Source of the DNA: Burkholderiaceae bacterium
GTDB taxonomy: Bacteria; Pseudomonadota; Gammaproteobacteria; Burkholderiales; Burkholderiaceae_C
Length of the DNA: 58,092 bases
Assembly (NCBI GenBank): GCA_031253795.1
Contig: JAIRVR010000047.1
Span: 1 to 58,092, forward strand
Direction of reading: 5' to 3'
Below the pieces are notes generated by a model. It was not told the origin of the DNA and ran no database searches. It saw only the letters and a program-made list of their open reading frames with translations. Below are positions 46,547 to 58,092 of this stretch, piece after piece. Position 1 is the first letter of the stretch. Each line of letters opens with the position of its first letter. A program made the translations under genes and the position numbers.

Positions 46547-47551
46547 ATGATCCTGGTCACAGGCGGCGCCGGCTTCATCGGCACACACACCTGCGTGGAG
46601 CTGGCGGCTGCGGGCGAACCCTATCTGATCTTCGACAATTTCAGCAACAGCAGCCTCGAGGTGCTGGAGCGCATGGAACGCATCACGGGCCGGAGGCCGC
46701 CGTGCATCGAAGGCGATGTGCGCGACCGCGCCGCCCTGGACAGGCTGTTCGCCGAACATGACATCACCGAGGTCATCCACTTCGCGGCCCTCAAGGCGGT
46801 GGGCGAATCCGTGGCCCAGCCGCTGCGCTACTACGAGTACAACGTGGGCGGCACCGTCACCCTGCTGCAGGCCATGCAGGCCGCCGGCGTGCACAGCCTG
46901 GTGTTCTCCTCCTCGGCAACGGTCTATGGCGATCCGGCCAGCCTGCCCATCCGCGAGGACTTTCCGCTGACGGCCACCAACCCCTATGGCCGCAGCAAGC
47001 TGTGGATCGAGGAAATGCTGGCCGACCTGGACCGTTCCGAGCCCGGCACATGGCGCCTGGCACGGCTGCGCTACTTCAATCCCGTGGGCGCCCACGAGAG
47101 CGGCCTGATCGGCGAGGACCCGCGCGACACGCCCAACAACCTCATGCCTTACGTGGCCCAGGTGGCCGTGGGACGCCGCGCCCGGCTCAGCGTCTATGGC
47201 AATGACTACGACACGCCCGACGGCACCGGCGTGCGCGACTACATCCATGTCACCGACCTGGCGCGCGGCCACCTGGCGGCACTGCGCCACCTGCGCCGCC
47301 AGCAAGGCCTGCTGACCGTGAACCTGGGAACCGGGCGGCCGGTCTCCGTGCTGGAAATGGTGAGCGCCTTCGAACGCGCCAGCGGCCGTGCCGTGCCCTA
47401 CCAGATCGTGGCCCGGCGCCCTGGCGACGTGGCCCAGTGCTGGGCCGACCCGGGCCTGGCCGAGCAGTTGCTGGGCTGGAAGGCCGAACTGGACGTGGAC
47501 CGCATGTGCGAGGACGCGTGGCGCTGGCAAAACGGGGCAGCCGCCCGCTGA
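46547..47551 (+). CDS. galE: UDP-hexose 4-epimerase, GalE family
   Basis: A 334-residue short-chain dehydrogenase/epimerase. The NAD motif GGAGFIG, the catalytic Ser region FSSSATVYG and the Tyr-Lys pair in NPYGRSK are complete. A GTGVRDYIHVTDLARGH block is typical of GalE. An AGAGGT ribosome site precedes ATG 46547. It is divergent from the pel operon. It may interconvert UDP-Glc/UDP-Gal or UDP-GlcNAc/UDP-GalNAc, and the latter would feed Pel as PelX does in some pseudomonads. Which one is not settled by sequence. Confidence 0.88.
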   Translation: MILVTGGAGFIGTHTCVELAAAGEPYLIFDNFSNSSLEVLERMERITGRRPPCIEGDVRDRAALDRLFAEHDITEVIHFAALKAVGESVAQPLRYYEYNVGGTVTLLQAMQAAGVHSLVFSSSATVYGDPASLPIREDFPLTATNPYGRSKLWIEEMLADLDRSEPGTWRLARLRYFNPVGAHESGLIGEDPRDTPNNLMPYVAQVAVGRRARLSVYGNDYDTPDGTGVRDYIHVTDLARGHLAALRHLRRQQGLLTVNLGTGRPVSVLEMVSAFERASGRAVPYQIVARRPGDVAQCWADPGLAEQLLGWKAELDVDRMCEDAWRWQNGAAAR

Positions 47552-47710
47552 GGCGCTTCGCGCCCTGCAGGCCTGGCATGCGGGAGCCGACGGCGGCCCG
47601 TTGCGCCACTCCTGCCCGGCTTCACTGTATTGGGGCCATTCACGCCGCATCCACGACACGGGCGTGGTATCTTTTCGCCCTTGTTTCACGCCCTAGCCAC
47701 GAGTCTGCCC

Positions 47711-48511
47711 ATGCTTGCCAAACGCATCATCCCCTGTCTTGACGTCACGGGAGGGCGCGTCGTCAAAGGCGTCAACTTCGTGGAGCTGCGCGACGCCGGC
47801 GACCCGGTGGAGATCGCCGCGCGCTACAACGCCCAGGGCGCTGACGAACTGACCTTCCTGGACATCACCGCCACCAGCGATGGCCGCGACCTGATCCTGC
47901 CCATCATCGAGTCCGTGGCCAGCCAGGTCTTCATTCCCCTGACGGTGGGCGGAGGCGTGCGCACTGTCGAGGACGTGCGCCGCCTGCTCAACGCCGGCGC
48001 CGACAAGACCAGCTTCAATTCGGCGGCCATCGCCAACCCCGATGTGATCAATGCCGCGGCGGACAAATATGGCGCGCAGTGCATCGTCGTCGCCATCGAT
48101 GCCAAGCGCCGCACGGCCGAGGACGAGCAGCGCCTGGACGCCCAAGGCCGGGCCGCAGGCCCGGGCTGGGACGTCTACAGCCATGGAGGACGCCAGAACA
48201 CGGGCCTGGACGCTGTGCAATGGGCTGCCGAAATGGCCCGCCGTGGCGCGGGCGAAATCCTGCTGACCAGCATGGACCGCGACGGCACCAAGTCGGGTTT
48301 CGACCTGAAGCTCACGCGTGCCGTCAGCGACGCCGTGCCCGTGCCCGTCATCGCCTAGGGCGGCGTGGGCTCGCTCGACGATCTGGCCGATGGTGTCACC
48401 CTGGGCGGCGCCGATGCCGTGCTGGCCGCCAGCATCTTCCACTACGGCGAATACACCGTCGGCCAGGCCAAGCAGCGCATGGCCGAGCGCGGTATTCCCG
48501 TGCGCCTGTGA
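47711..48511 (+). pseudogene. hisF: Imidazole glycerol phosphate synthase cyclase subunit, interrupted by an in-frame TAG
   Basis: The coding sequence is 266 codons, ATG 47711 to TGA 48509-48511. Strand-one [12 protein letters not shown] and [13 protein letters not shown] contain the two catalytic Asp residues. Codon 216 is TAG (48356-48358), between VPVIA and GGVGSLDDL, where the family has Ser (TCG to TAG would be one base). The downstream frame, GGVGS to GIPVRL, is normal. As written the product lacks the phosphate-binding loops of strands seven and eight and should be inactive, giving histidine auxotrophy unless the base is an error or another hisF exists. It is separated from hisH/hisA by 29 kb. 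Confidence 0.88.
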
Positions 48512-48607
48512 CACCGGCGTGCCGCGCCCTACTGCGCGGCACCCCTTATTTATTTTTGGACAATTGCTGACACTGGCGTCACGGCAATTGCCCACGGGAC
48601 ACTCACA

Positions 48608-49006
48608 ATGCAGTCAATGAACTGGCTCGATCAAGTCAAATGGGATGCGCAGGGCCTGGTGCCCGTGATCGCGCAGGAAAAGCACACGGGCGACGTGCTG
48701 ATGTTCGCCTGGATGAACCGCGAGGCCCTGGCCAGAACGGCCGAGCTGGGCCGCGCCGTCTATTTCAGCCGCTCGCGCAACAAGCTCTGGTACAAGGGCG
48801 AGGAATCGGGCCATGTGCAGACCGTGCACGAGGTGCGCATCGACTGCGACAACGACGTGGTCCTGCTCAAGATCACCCAGACCGGCCATGAACCCGGCAT
48901 TGCCTGCCATACGGGCCGCCACAGCTGCTTTTACAGCGTGCTCAAGGACGGCCAGTGGCTGCCCGTGGATCCGGTCTTGAAAGATCCCGAAACGATCTAC
49001 AAATGA
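48608..49006 (+). CDS. hisI: Phosphoribosyl-AMP cyclohydrolase
   Basis: A 132-residue enzyme for step three of histidine synthesis. Zinc and magnesium ligands are in [24 protein letters not shown] and the [16 protein letters not shown] block. It is a separate protein, not fused with HisE. Its TGA overlaps the hisE start. An in-frame ATG at 48617 (MNWLDQVKW) is an alternative start. Confidence 0.95.
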   Translation: MQSMNWLDQVKWDAQGLVPVIAQEKHTGDVLMFAWMNREALARTAELGRAVYFSRSRNKLWYKGEESGHVQTVHEVRIDCDNDVVLLKITQTGHEPGIACHTGRHSCFYSVLKDGQWLPVDPVLKDPETIYK

Positions 49007-49416
49007 ATTCCATGCCCATGAACGAGACCGCAAGCACTTCCTCCCTGGACGCCCTGGCACGCCTGGCCGCCGTCATCGAAAGCCGCAAGGCCGCCAATGG
49101 AGGCGACCCTGACAAGAGCTATGTGGCGCGCCTGCTGCACAAGGGCCCCGACGCCTTTCTGAAGAAGATCGGCGAGGAAGCCACCGAGGTCGTCATGGCC
49201 GCCAAGGATGCCGACCATGGCGGAGACATCGGCAAAATCCTCTATGAAGTGGCCGATCTGTGGTTTCATTCCATGATCGCCCTGGCCCATTACGGCCTGA
49301 CGCCGGCCCAGGTCGTGGCCGAGCTGGAACGCCGCGAAGGCACCAGCGGCATCGAGGAAAAAGCGCTGCGCAAGGCCGAGCAACGCGATCTGCACGAGAA
49401 AGGACCACTGCCATGA
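49003..49416 (+). CDS. hisE: Phosphoribosyl-ATP pyrophosphatase
   Basis: A 137-residue MazG-like all-helical enzyme, step two of histidine synthesis. [33 protein letters not shown] and [16 protein letters not shown] supply the EExxE/ExxD metal motif. ATG 49003 overlaps the hisI stop (ATGA); ATG 49012 or 49018 would trim the variable N-terminus. It overlaps the next gene by four bases. Confidence 0.94.
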   Translation: MNSMPMNETASTSSLDALARLAAVIESRKAANGGDPDKSYVARLLHKGPDAFLKKIGEEATEVVMAAKDADHGGDIGKILYEVADLWFHSMIALAHYGLTPAQVVAELERREGTSGIEEKALRKAEQRDLHEKGPLP

Positions 49417-49805
49417 ATGACGACTTCATCGAAGTGCGTGCCCTGGACCCCTCCCGCACAGAAGGCCTGAAGGCCTGGGGCTGGGTCAGCTATCTGCTGC
49501 ACCTTGTGGTGGCCGTGGCCGCCGTGGTGCCCAGCGCCCAGCCCAGCATCATCCTGCTGCTGATCGCCCTGGTCATCGACCTGGTCAAGCGCGACGAGGC
49601 ATCGGGCACCTGGCTGGCCACGCACTTCTCGTGGCGCATCCGCAGCGTGCTCTGGGCTGGCATCCTGTACCTGGTGACGGCGCCGCTGTGGCTGCTGTTC
49701 TTCGTGCCCGGCTGGATCGCCTGGACCGTGATCTCCATCTGGTTCCTGTACCGCATTGTGCGCGGCATGGTGGCGATGAACAGGAACCAGCCCGTGTCCA
49801 GCTGA
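49413..49805 (+). CDS. Small conserved membrane protein (DUF4870-like)
   Basis: A 130-residue protein with three hydrophobic segments, near 22-40, 44-57 and 78-117. The [11 protein letters not shown] start and the [18 protein letters not shown] middle resemble DUF4870 proteins common after hisE in this family. The function is unknown. ATG 49413 overlaps the hisE stop by four bases. Confidence 0.75.
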   Translation: MNDDFIEVRALDPSRTEGLKAWGWVSYLLHLVVAVAAVVPSAQPSIILLLIALVIDLVKRDEASGTWLATHFSWRIRSVLWAGILYLVTAPLWLLFFVPGWIAWTVISIWFLYRIVRGMVAMNRNQPVSS

Positions 49806-49824
49806 CACCACCAGCCCTCGCACC

Positions 49825-50850
49825 ATGACCGCTCCCGCTCCGCGCACGCTCAATCTTGCACTGCAGGGCGGGGGATCCCACGGCGCCCTGACCTGGGGCG
49901 TGCTCGACGCCCTGCTCGAAGACGGCCACCTGGTCATCGACGGCATCAGCGGCACCAGTGCCGGGGCCATGAATGCCGTGGCCCTGGCCCAGGGCTATGC
50001 ACGGGCCGCCCGCCAGGAGAGTGATCCGGCCAAGGCCCGGCGCGCCGGCGCCGAGCTGGCGCGCGCCGCCCTGGCCGAGCTGTGGGAGGGCGTGGGCACC
50101 ATGGGCAGCCTGATGTGGGGCGTGCCCCTGCCCGGAAGCCCCTTCATGGGCGTGCTCAACCAGTTTTTCTCGCCCTACCAGACCAATCCGCTGGACATCA
50201 ACCCGCTGCGCAAGCTGCTCGAGCGTGTGGTGGACTTCGAGGCCCTCACCCAGCCCCCCCTGGAAGGCGTGGTACCCAAGATCTTCGTCTGCGCAACCAA
50301 TGTGCGCACGGGCCGCGGCCGCATTTTCTCGGGCCGCAAGCTCAGCGCCGATGCCGTGATGGCCTCGGCCTGCCTGCCCCAGCTGTTCAAGGCCGTGGAA
50401 ATCGAGGGCGAGCCCTATTGGGACGGCGGCTTTTCGGGCAATCCGGCTCTGTATCCGCTGATCTACGGCACGGCCACCAGCGACATCCTGCTGGTCCAGA
50501 TCAACCCCATCGAGCACAACGAATTGCCCAGTACGGCGGCCGACATCATGGACCGCATGAACGAGGTGACCTTCAACGCCGGCCTGCTGGCCGAACTGCG
50601 CGCCATCGAGTTCGTCAAGCGCCTGCTGGAACAGGGCAAGCTGGACCCCACTCGCTACAAGAAGGTGCTGCTGCACCGCGTGGACGGTGGCGCCGTGCTG
50701 CAGGGCTATGGCGCCTCCACCAAGACACGCTCCGACATGCGCTTCATCCGCGACCTGTTCGAGCTGGGACGGGAGCAGGGCCGCCTATGGCTGGAGCAGC
50801 ACCGCCGCCACATCGGCGTGCAGCAGACGCTCAAGATCAACGACAATTGA
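49825..50850 (+). CDS. Patatin-like phospholipase
   Basis: A 341-residue patatin-domain protein. The oxyanion loop is LQGGGSHGALTWGVLD, the nucleophile elbow is GISGTSAGAMNA and the catalytic Asp is in YWDGGFSGNPAL. No signal peptide is seen, so it is likely cytoplasmic or membrane-peripheral. Members hydrolyse acyl esters of phospholipids; the physiological substrate is unknown. It is 19 bases after the small membrane protein gene. Confidence 0.9.
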   Translation: MTAPAPRTLNLALQGGGSHGALTWGVLDALLEDGHLVIDGISGTSAGAMNAVALAQGYARAARQESDPAKARRAGAELARAALAELWEGVGTMGSLMWGVPLPGSPFMGVLNQFFSPYQTNPLDINPLRKLLERVVDFEALTQPPLEGVVPKIFVCATNVRTGRGRIFSGRKLSADAVMASACLPQLFKAVEIEGEPYWDGGFSGNPALYPLIYGTATSDILLVQINPIEHNELPSTAADIMDRMNEVTFNAGLLAELRAIEFVKRLLEQGKLDPTRYKKVLLHRVDGGAVLQGYGASTKTRSDMRFIRDLFELGREQGRLWLEQHRRHIGVQQTLKINDN

Positions 50851-50886
50851 TCGCTACCCCTTTCGCCTTCCAGCCTGACGAGCGCC

Positions 50887-51249
50887 ATGCACGACCACGA
50901 CCCGAATTGCCTGTTCTGCCGCATCATCCAGGGCCAGATCCCCTCCCGCAAGGTATATGAAGACGAAGAAGTCTTCGCCTTCCATGACATCCACCCCGGC
51001 GCGCCCGTGCATTTTCTGATGGTGCCCAAGAAGCACATCGCTTCCATGGCCCAGGTCCAGGCCGAGGATGCCCCGCTGCTGGGCCGCATGCTGGCCCTGG
51101 CGCCGCGCCTGGCGGCCGAACAGGGCTGCAACCCCTATCCCGAAGGTGGCTTCCGCCTGGTGGTCAATACCGGCACCGAAGGCGGCCAGGAGGTCCACCA
51201 TCTCCACATCCACGTCATGGGCGGTCCCCGTCCCTGGCTCAAGGGATGA
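50887..51249 (+). CDS. HIT-family (HinT-like) nucleotide-binding hydrolase
   Basis: A 120-residue protein. The C-terminal histidine triad is QEVHHLHIHVMGG; the N-terminal CLFCRIIQGQIPSRKVYEDE is typical of HinT. These enzymes hydrolyse AMP-lysine-type phosphoramidates and adenylates. In this family it commonly sits between hisE and tatA, as here. Confidence 0.92.
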   Translation: MHDHDPNCLFCRIIQGQIPSRKVYEDEEVFAFHDIHPGAPVHFLMVPKKHIASMAQVQAEDAPLLGRMLALAPRLAAEQGCNPYPEGGFRLVVNTGTEGGQEVHHLHIHVMGGPRPWLKG

Positions 51250-51390
51250 TGCTGCGGGGCCGGCGCAGGCCCCCGGCACGCCAATTGCATGCACAACTCC
51301 ATGCTTACCCCAGCGGCTTTTATGGGGCCTTGCGGCCTGCCGCCGCGGCCCGGCGTCTAAAATGATCTGCAATTCATAGGAGAGATTCTC

Positions 51391-51627
51391 ATGGGCTCGT
51401 TTTCCATCTGGCACTGGCTGATCGTGCTGGCCATCGTGGTCCTGGTGTTCGGCACCAAGAAGCTGAAGAACATCGGCTCCGACCTCGGCGGCGCCGTCAA
51501 GGGCTTCAAGGACGGCATCAAGGACGGCTCTGCAGCGGACGCTCCGGCCGCCGCTCCCGGCCAGGTTGCCAATCAGAACACCGCCGACAAGACCACCATC
51601 GACGTCGAAGCCAAGCAAAAGAGCTGA
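51391..51627 (+). CDS. tatA: Twin-arginine translocase subunit TatA
   Basis: A 78-residue protein with one membrane helix ([22 protein letters not shown]), the FGTKKL hinge, an amphipathic helix ([18 protein letters not shown]) and an acidic, Lys-rich tail. It forms the Tat pore. The ribosome site AGGAGAG precedes ATG 51391. Confidence 0.95.
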   Translation: MGSFSIWHWLIVLAIVVLVFGTKKLKNIGSDLGGAVKGFKDGIKDGSAADAPAAAPGQVANQNTADKTTIDVEAKQKS

Positions 51628-51648
51628 TCTTCCAGCTTCTCCGCTTCC

Positions 51649-52149
51649 ATGTTTGATATTGGCCTGTCCAAAATGGCGCTCATCGGCGCCGTGGCCCTCG
51701 TGGTCATCGGCCCCGAGAAGCTGCCGCGCGTGGCGCGCACCGTCGGCACCCTGCTGGGCAAAGCCCAGCGCTACGTCGCCGACGTCAAGGCCGAAGTCAA
51801 CCGGTCCATGGAGCTCGACGAGCTGCGCAAGATGAAGGAAAGCGTGGAAGGCGCGGCGCGTGACGTCGAGCAATCCATCCATACTTCAGCTTCCGATTTC
51901 GAGAAGGACTGGAACGAATCCACCGCCTCGCTCAACGGCAGCCCGTCCTCCGCATACGACTCCAGCGCCTACGGCTCCGGCAGCGATACGCACAGCAGCG
52001 TGGTGCCCACCTACAGCCATCCACGCAAGAACTGGCGCCTGAAAAAGGCGGCCGTGCCCCAGTGGTACAAGGCCCGTTCCGGCGTGCGCACCAAGGCGCA
52101 GTCGGGCGCTGCGCGGGTGGCGCGCTTTCGACCCCAGAAGCTGCGCTGA
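51649..52149 (+). CDS. tatB: Twin-arginine translocase subunit TatB
   Basis: A 166-residue protein. The start [33 protein letters not shown] is diagnostic, with Glu in the hinge GPEKLP. A charged amphipathic helix (about 30-80) and a variable Ser/basic tail follow. It works with TatC in recognising folded twin-arginine substrates such as the Rieske protein PetA. Confidence 0.94.
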   Translation: MFDIGLSKMALIGAVALVVIGPEKLPRVARTVGTLLGKAQRYVADVKAEVNRSMELDELRKMKESVEGAARDVEQSIHTSASDFEKDWNESTASLNGSPSSAYDSSAYGSGSDTHSSVVPTYSHPRKNWRLKKAAVPQWYKARSGVRTKAQSGAARVARFRPQKLR

Positions 52150-52296
52150 GCATGCTGGCGCACCGCGGGCCACGAGGCACACAGCCCGTCCTTGGCCACG
52201 GGGGCGCCCTTCGTTGCCCACCCCGGCCCGATCCGTCGGGCCTTCCGCCCTATTCCCTTGCGCGTGCGGCCCAGCGGCCGGCCGCGGTTTCGCACC

Positions 52297-53121
52297 ATGT
52301 CCGATATTCCACCTAAAGACGACGAGCTGGCCGGCACCGAGCAGCCTTTTGTGCAGCACCTGATGGAGCTGCGCGACCGGCTGCTTTACTGCATCTGCGG
52401 CATTGGCCTGGCCGTCGCCGTGCTGGCCGTGTGGCCGGGCCCCAATGGGCTGATCGATTTCATCGCCCACCCCATCAAGGCGCACATGCCGCCCGATGCC
52501 AAGCTCATCGCCGTGGGAGTGTTCACGCCCTTCTTCGTGCCGCTCAAGGTATTGATGATGGTGGGCGTGCTGGCCGTGCTGCCATGGATCATGTACCAGC
52601 TGTGGGCCTTTGTGGCTCCCGGCCTTTACAGCCATGAAAAGCGCTTTGCCCTGCCCCTGATCATCTTCGGCAGCCTGCTGGCCTATGTGGGCATCGCCTT
52701 CGTGCAGTTCTTCGTGCTGGACAAGATGTTCGCCTTCATCCAGGGCTTCACGCCGGACAGCGTGGCGGCCACGCCGGACATCGCCTCCTACGTGGAGGCC
52801 ATCCTGTCGCTGTACCTGGCCTTCGGCATGGCCTTCCAGGTGCCCATCGTGGTCATGCTGCTGGTGCGCTTCGGCATGGTGGAGATCGACAAGCTCAAGT
52901 CCTTCCGCGGCTATTTCATCGTCGTGGCCTTCATCATCGCCGCCGTGGTCACCCCGCCGGACGTGATCTCCCAGCTGGCCCTGGCCGTGCCCATGTGCAT
53001 TCTGTACGAGGTCGGCATCCTGGGCGCCGGCTGGTTCAGCCGCATCTCCAGGGCCCCCGACGAAGAAGCCGAGCCCGGCACCGCGGTCGACAAACCGGCA
53101 GACGACAAGCCTGTGCAATAA
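52297..53121 (+). CDS. tatC: Twin-arginine translocase subunit TatC
   Basis: A 274-residue six-helix protein. QPFVQHLMELRDRLLYC (signal-binding N-terminus), FFVPLKVLMMVGVL, MYQLWAFVAPGLY and FGMAFQVPIVVMLLVRFGMV are the family blocks. ATG 52297 (MSDIPPKDDELAG) is the usual start; the frame is open upstream to 52192 without homology. It is followed by a terminator. Confidence 0.95.
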   Translation: MSDIPPKDDELAGTEQPFVQHLMELRDRLLYCICGIGLAVAVLAVWPGPNGLIDFIAHPIKAHMPPDAKLIAVGVFTPFFVPLKVLMMVGVLAVLPWIMYQLWAFVAPGLYSHEKRFALPLIIFGSLLAYVGIAFVQFFVLDKMFAFIQGFTPDSVAATPDIASYVEAILSLYLAFGMAFQVPIVVMLLVRFGMVEIDKLKSFRGYFIVVAFIIAAVVTPPDVISQLALAVPMCILYEVGILGAGWFSRISRAPDEEAEPGTAVDKPADDKPVQ

Positions 53122-53140
53122 GCACCGCAGCGCGAAAAGC

Positions 53141-53173
53141 AAAAAGCCCTTGGTTCATCACCAAGGGCTTTTT
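53141..53173. terminator. Terminator after tatC
   Basis: Stem AAAAAGCCCTTGG (53141-53153) with CCAAGGGCTTTTT (53161-53173) and a 7-base loop. The A and T flanks make it work in both directions. It ends the hisF-to-tatC transcript. Confidence 0.9.
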
Positions 53174-53279
53174 CTTTGGCCAACGTACTACTCTTATTGC
53201 GTCTGTAGCATCCGAAACGGGCGTGCTCCAAACTCAGGGACAGCAAGCCGGCCGCGCCGCCCCGCAGCGAGGCTGTCGT

Positions 53280-53336
53280 CCCCCTCCCTCGCGCAGCGAG
53301 TAGAGAGGCTCCGTGGCGCAAAGCGCCTCAGGGGGA
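53280..53336. repeat. Intergenic CCCCCT/AGGGGG repeat element
   Basis: CCCCCTCCCTCGCGCAGCGAG, then TAGAGAGGCTCCGTGGCGCA, then a right half ending GCCTCAGGGGG. The ends are inverted and inner GCGC pairs can fold. Repeats of this form are, from memory, scattered between genes in Comamonadaceae; a shorter copy is at 31967-31993. It lies between the convergent tatC and gltD genes. Confidence 0.6.
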
Positions 53337-53344
53337 GCCCTGCC

Positions 53345-54820
<1,476 letters not shown>

Positions 54821-54885
54821 GATGTCGTTGTCCTGATGTGTGGGGTGCAGGGATGGAGGCGGGCGCTCCCGCCTCCTTCGCTTCT

Positions 54886-58092
<3,207 letters not shown>

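Overview
The window is high-GC bacterial chromosome with gene content and order typical of the Comamonadaceae (Betaproteobacteria, Burkholderiales; a Delftia/Acidovorax/Comamonas-like organism). The markers are petABC-sspAB, an mla-ibaG-murA-his supercluster, separate hisI and hisE, tatABC beside the histidine genes, and gltBD. The genus is inferred from memory of such gene orders, not from a search.

Left edge, 1-5200: an integrated genomic island. A P4-type tyrosine integrase (minus strand) sits directly beside the 3' end of tRNA-Thr(UGU). Further left is one very large open frame, at least 1,100 codons, running off the left edge. It joins a GT4 glycosyltransferase-like domain, a P-loop STAND-type NTPase and a tandem 49-residue repeat array of TPR type. 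This is the strongest candidate for an undescribed system: an NLR-like conflict or anti-phage protein whose N-terminal effector would be a glycosyltransferase. The AT-rich 490-bp gap between it and the integrase carries five GGAACACC repeats.

Core region, 5.2-17.2 kb: sspB, sspA and the bc1 complex genes petC, petB and petA (petB has an in-frame stop), then mscL, pdxA, a Nif3-family gene, an MFS transporter, an HtrA/DegS-type protease, a hexose-6-phosphate mutarotase, and a lipoprotein with a spherulin-4-type glycosidase domain.

17.2-30.9 kb, all minus strand: mlaFEDACB, an extra ABC-2 exporter, ibaG, murA, hisG, hisD, a VapBC-like toxin-antitoxin pair, hisC, hisB, hisH and hisA. A strong terminator lies after hisD, so hisCBHA probably relies on the toxin-antitoxin promoter or another internal promoter. 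31.1-33.6 kb holds a polar amino-acid ABC importer.

33.8-47.6 kb: a complete pelABCDEFG exopolysaccharide operon, read pelA to pelG on the minus strand, with a c-di-GMP receptor (PelD) and a divergently transcribed galE-type epimerase that could supply a C4-epimerised UDP sugar.

47.7-53.2 kb, plus strand: hisF (in-frame stop), hisI, hisE, a small membrane protein, a patatin, a HIT protein and tatABC. These histidine genes usually follow hisA directly, so the block appears to have been moved. 53.3-58.1 kb, minus strand: gltD and the 3' two-thirds of gltB, which runs off the right edge.

Two housekeeping genes (petB and hisF) have single in-frame stops with intact coding sequence on both sides. 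Either this copy of the sequence has base errors or the strain carries real nonsense mutations; the sequence alone cannot decide.
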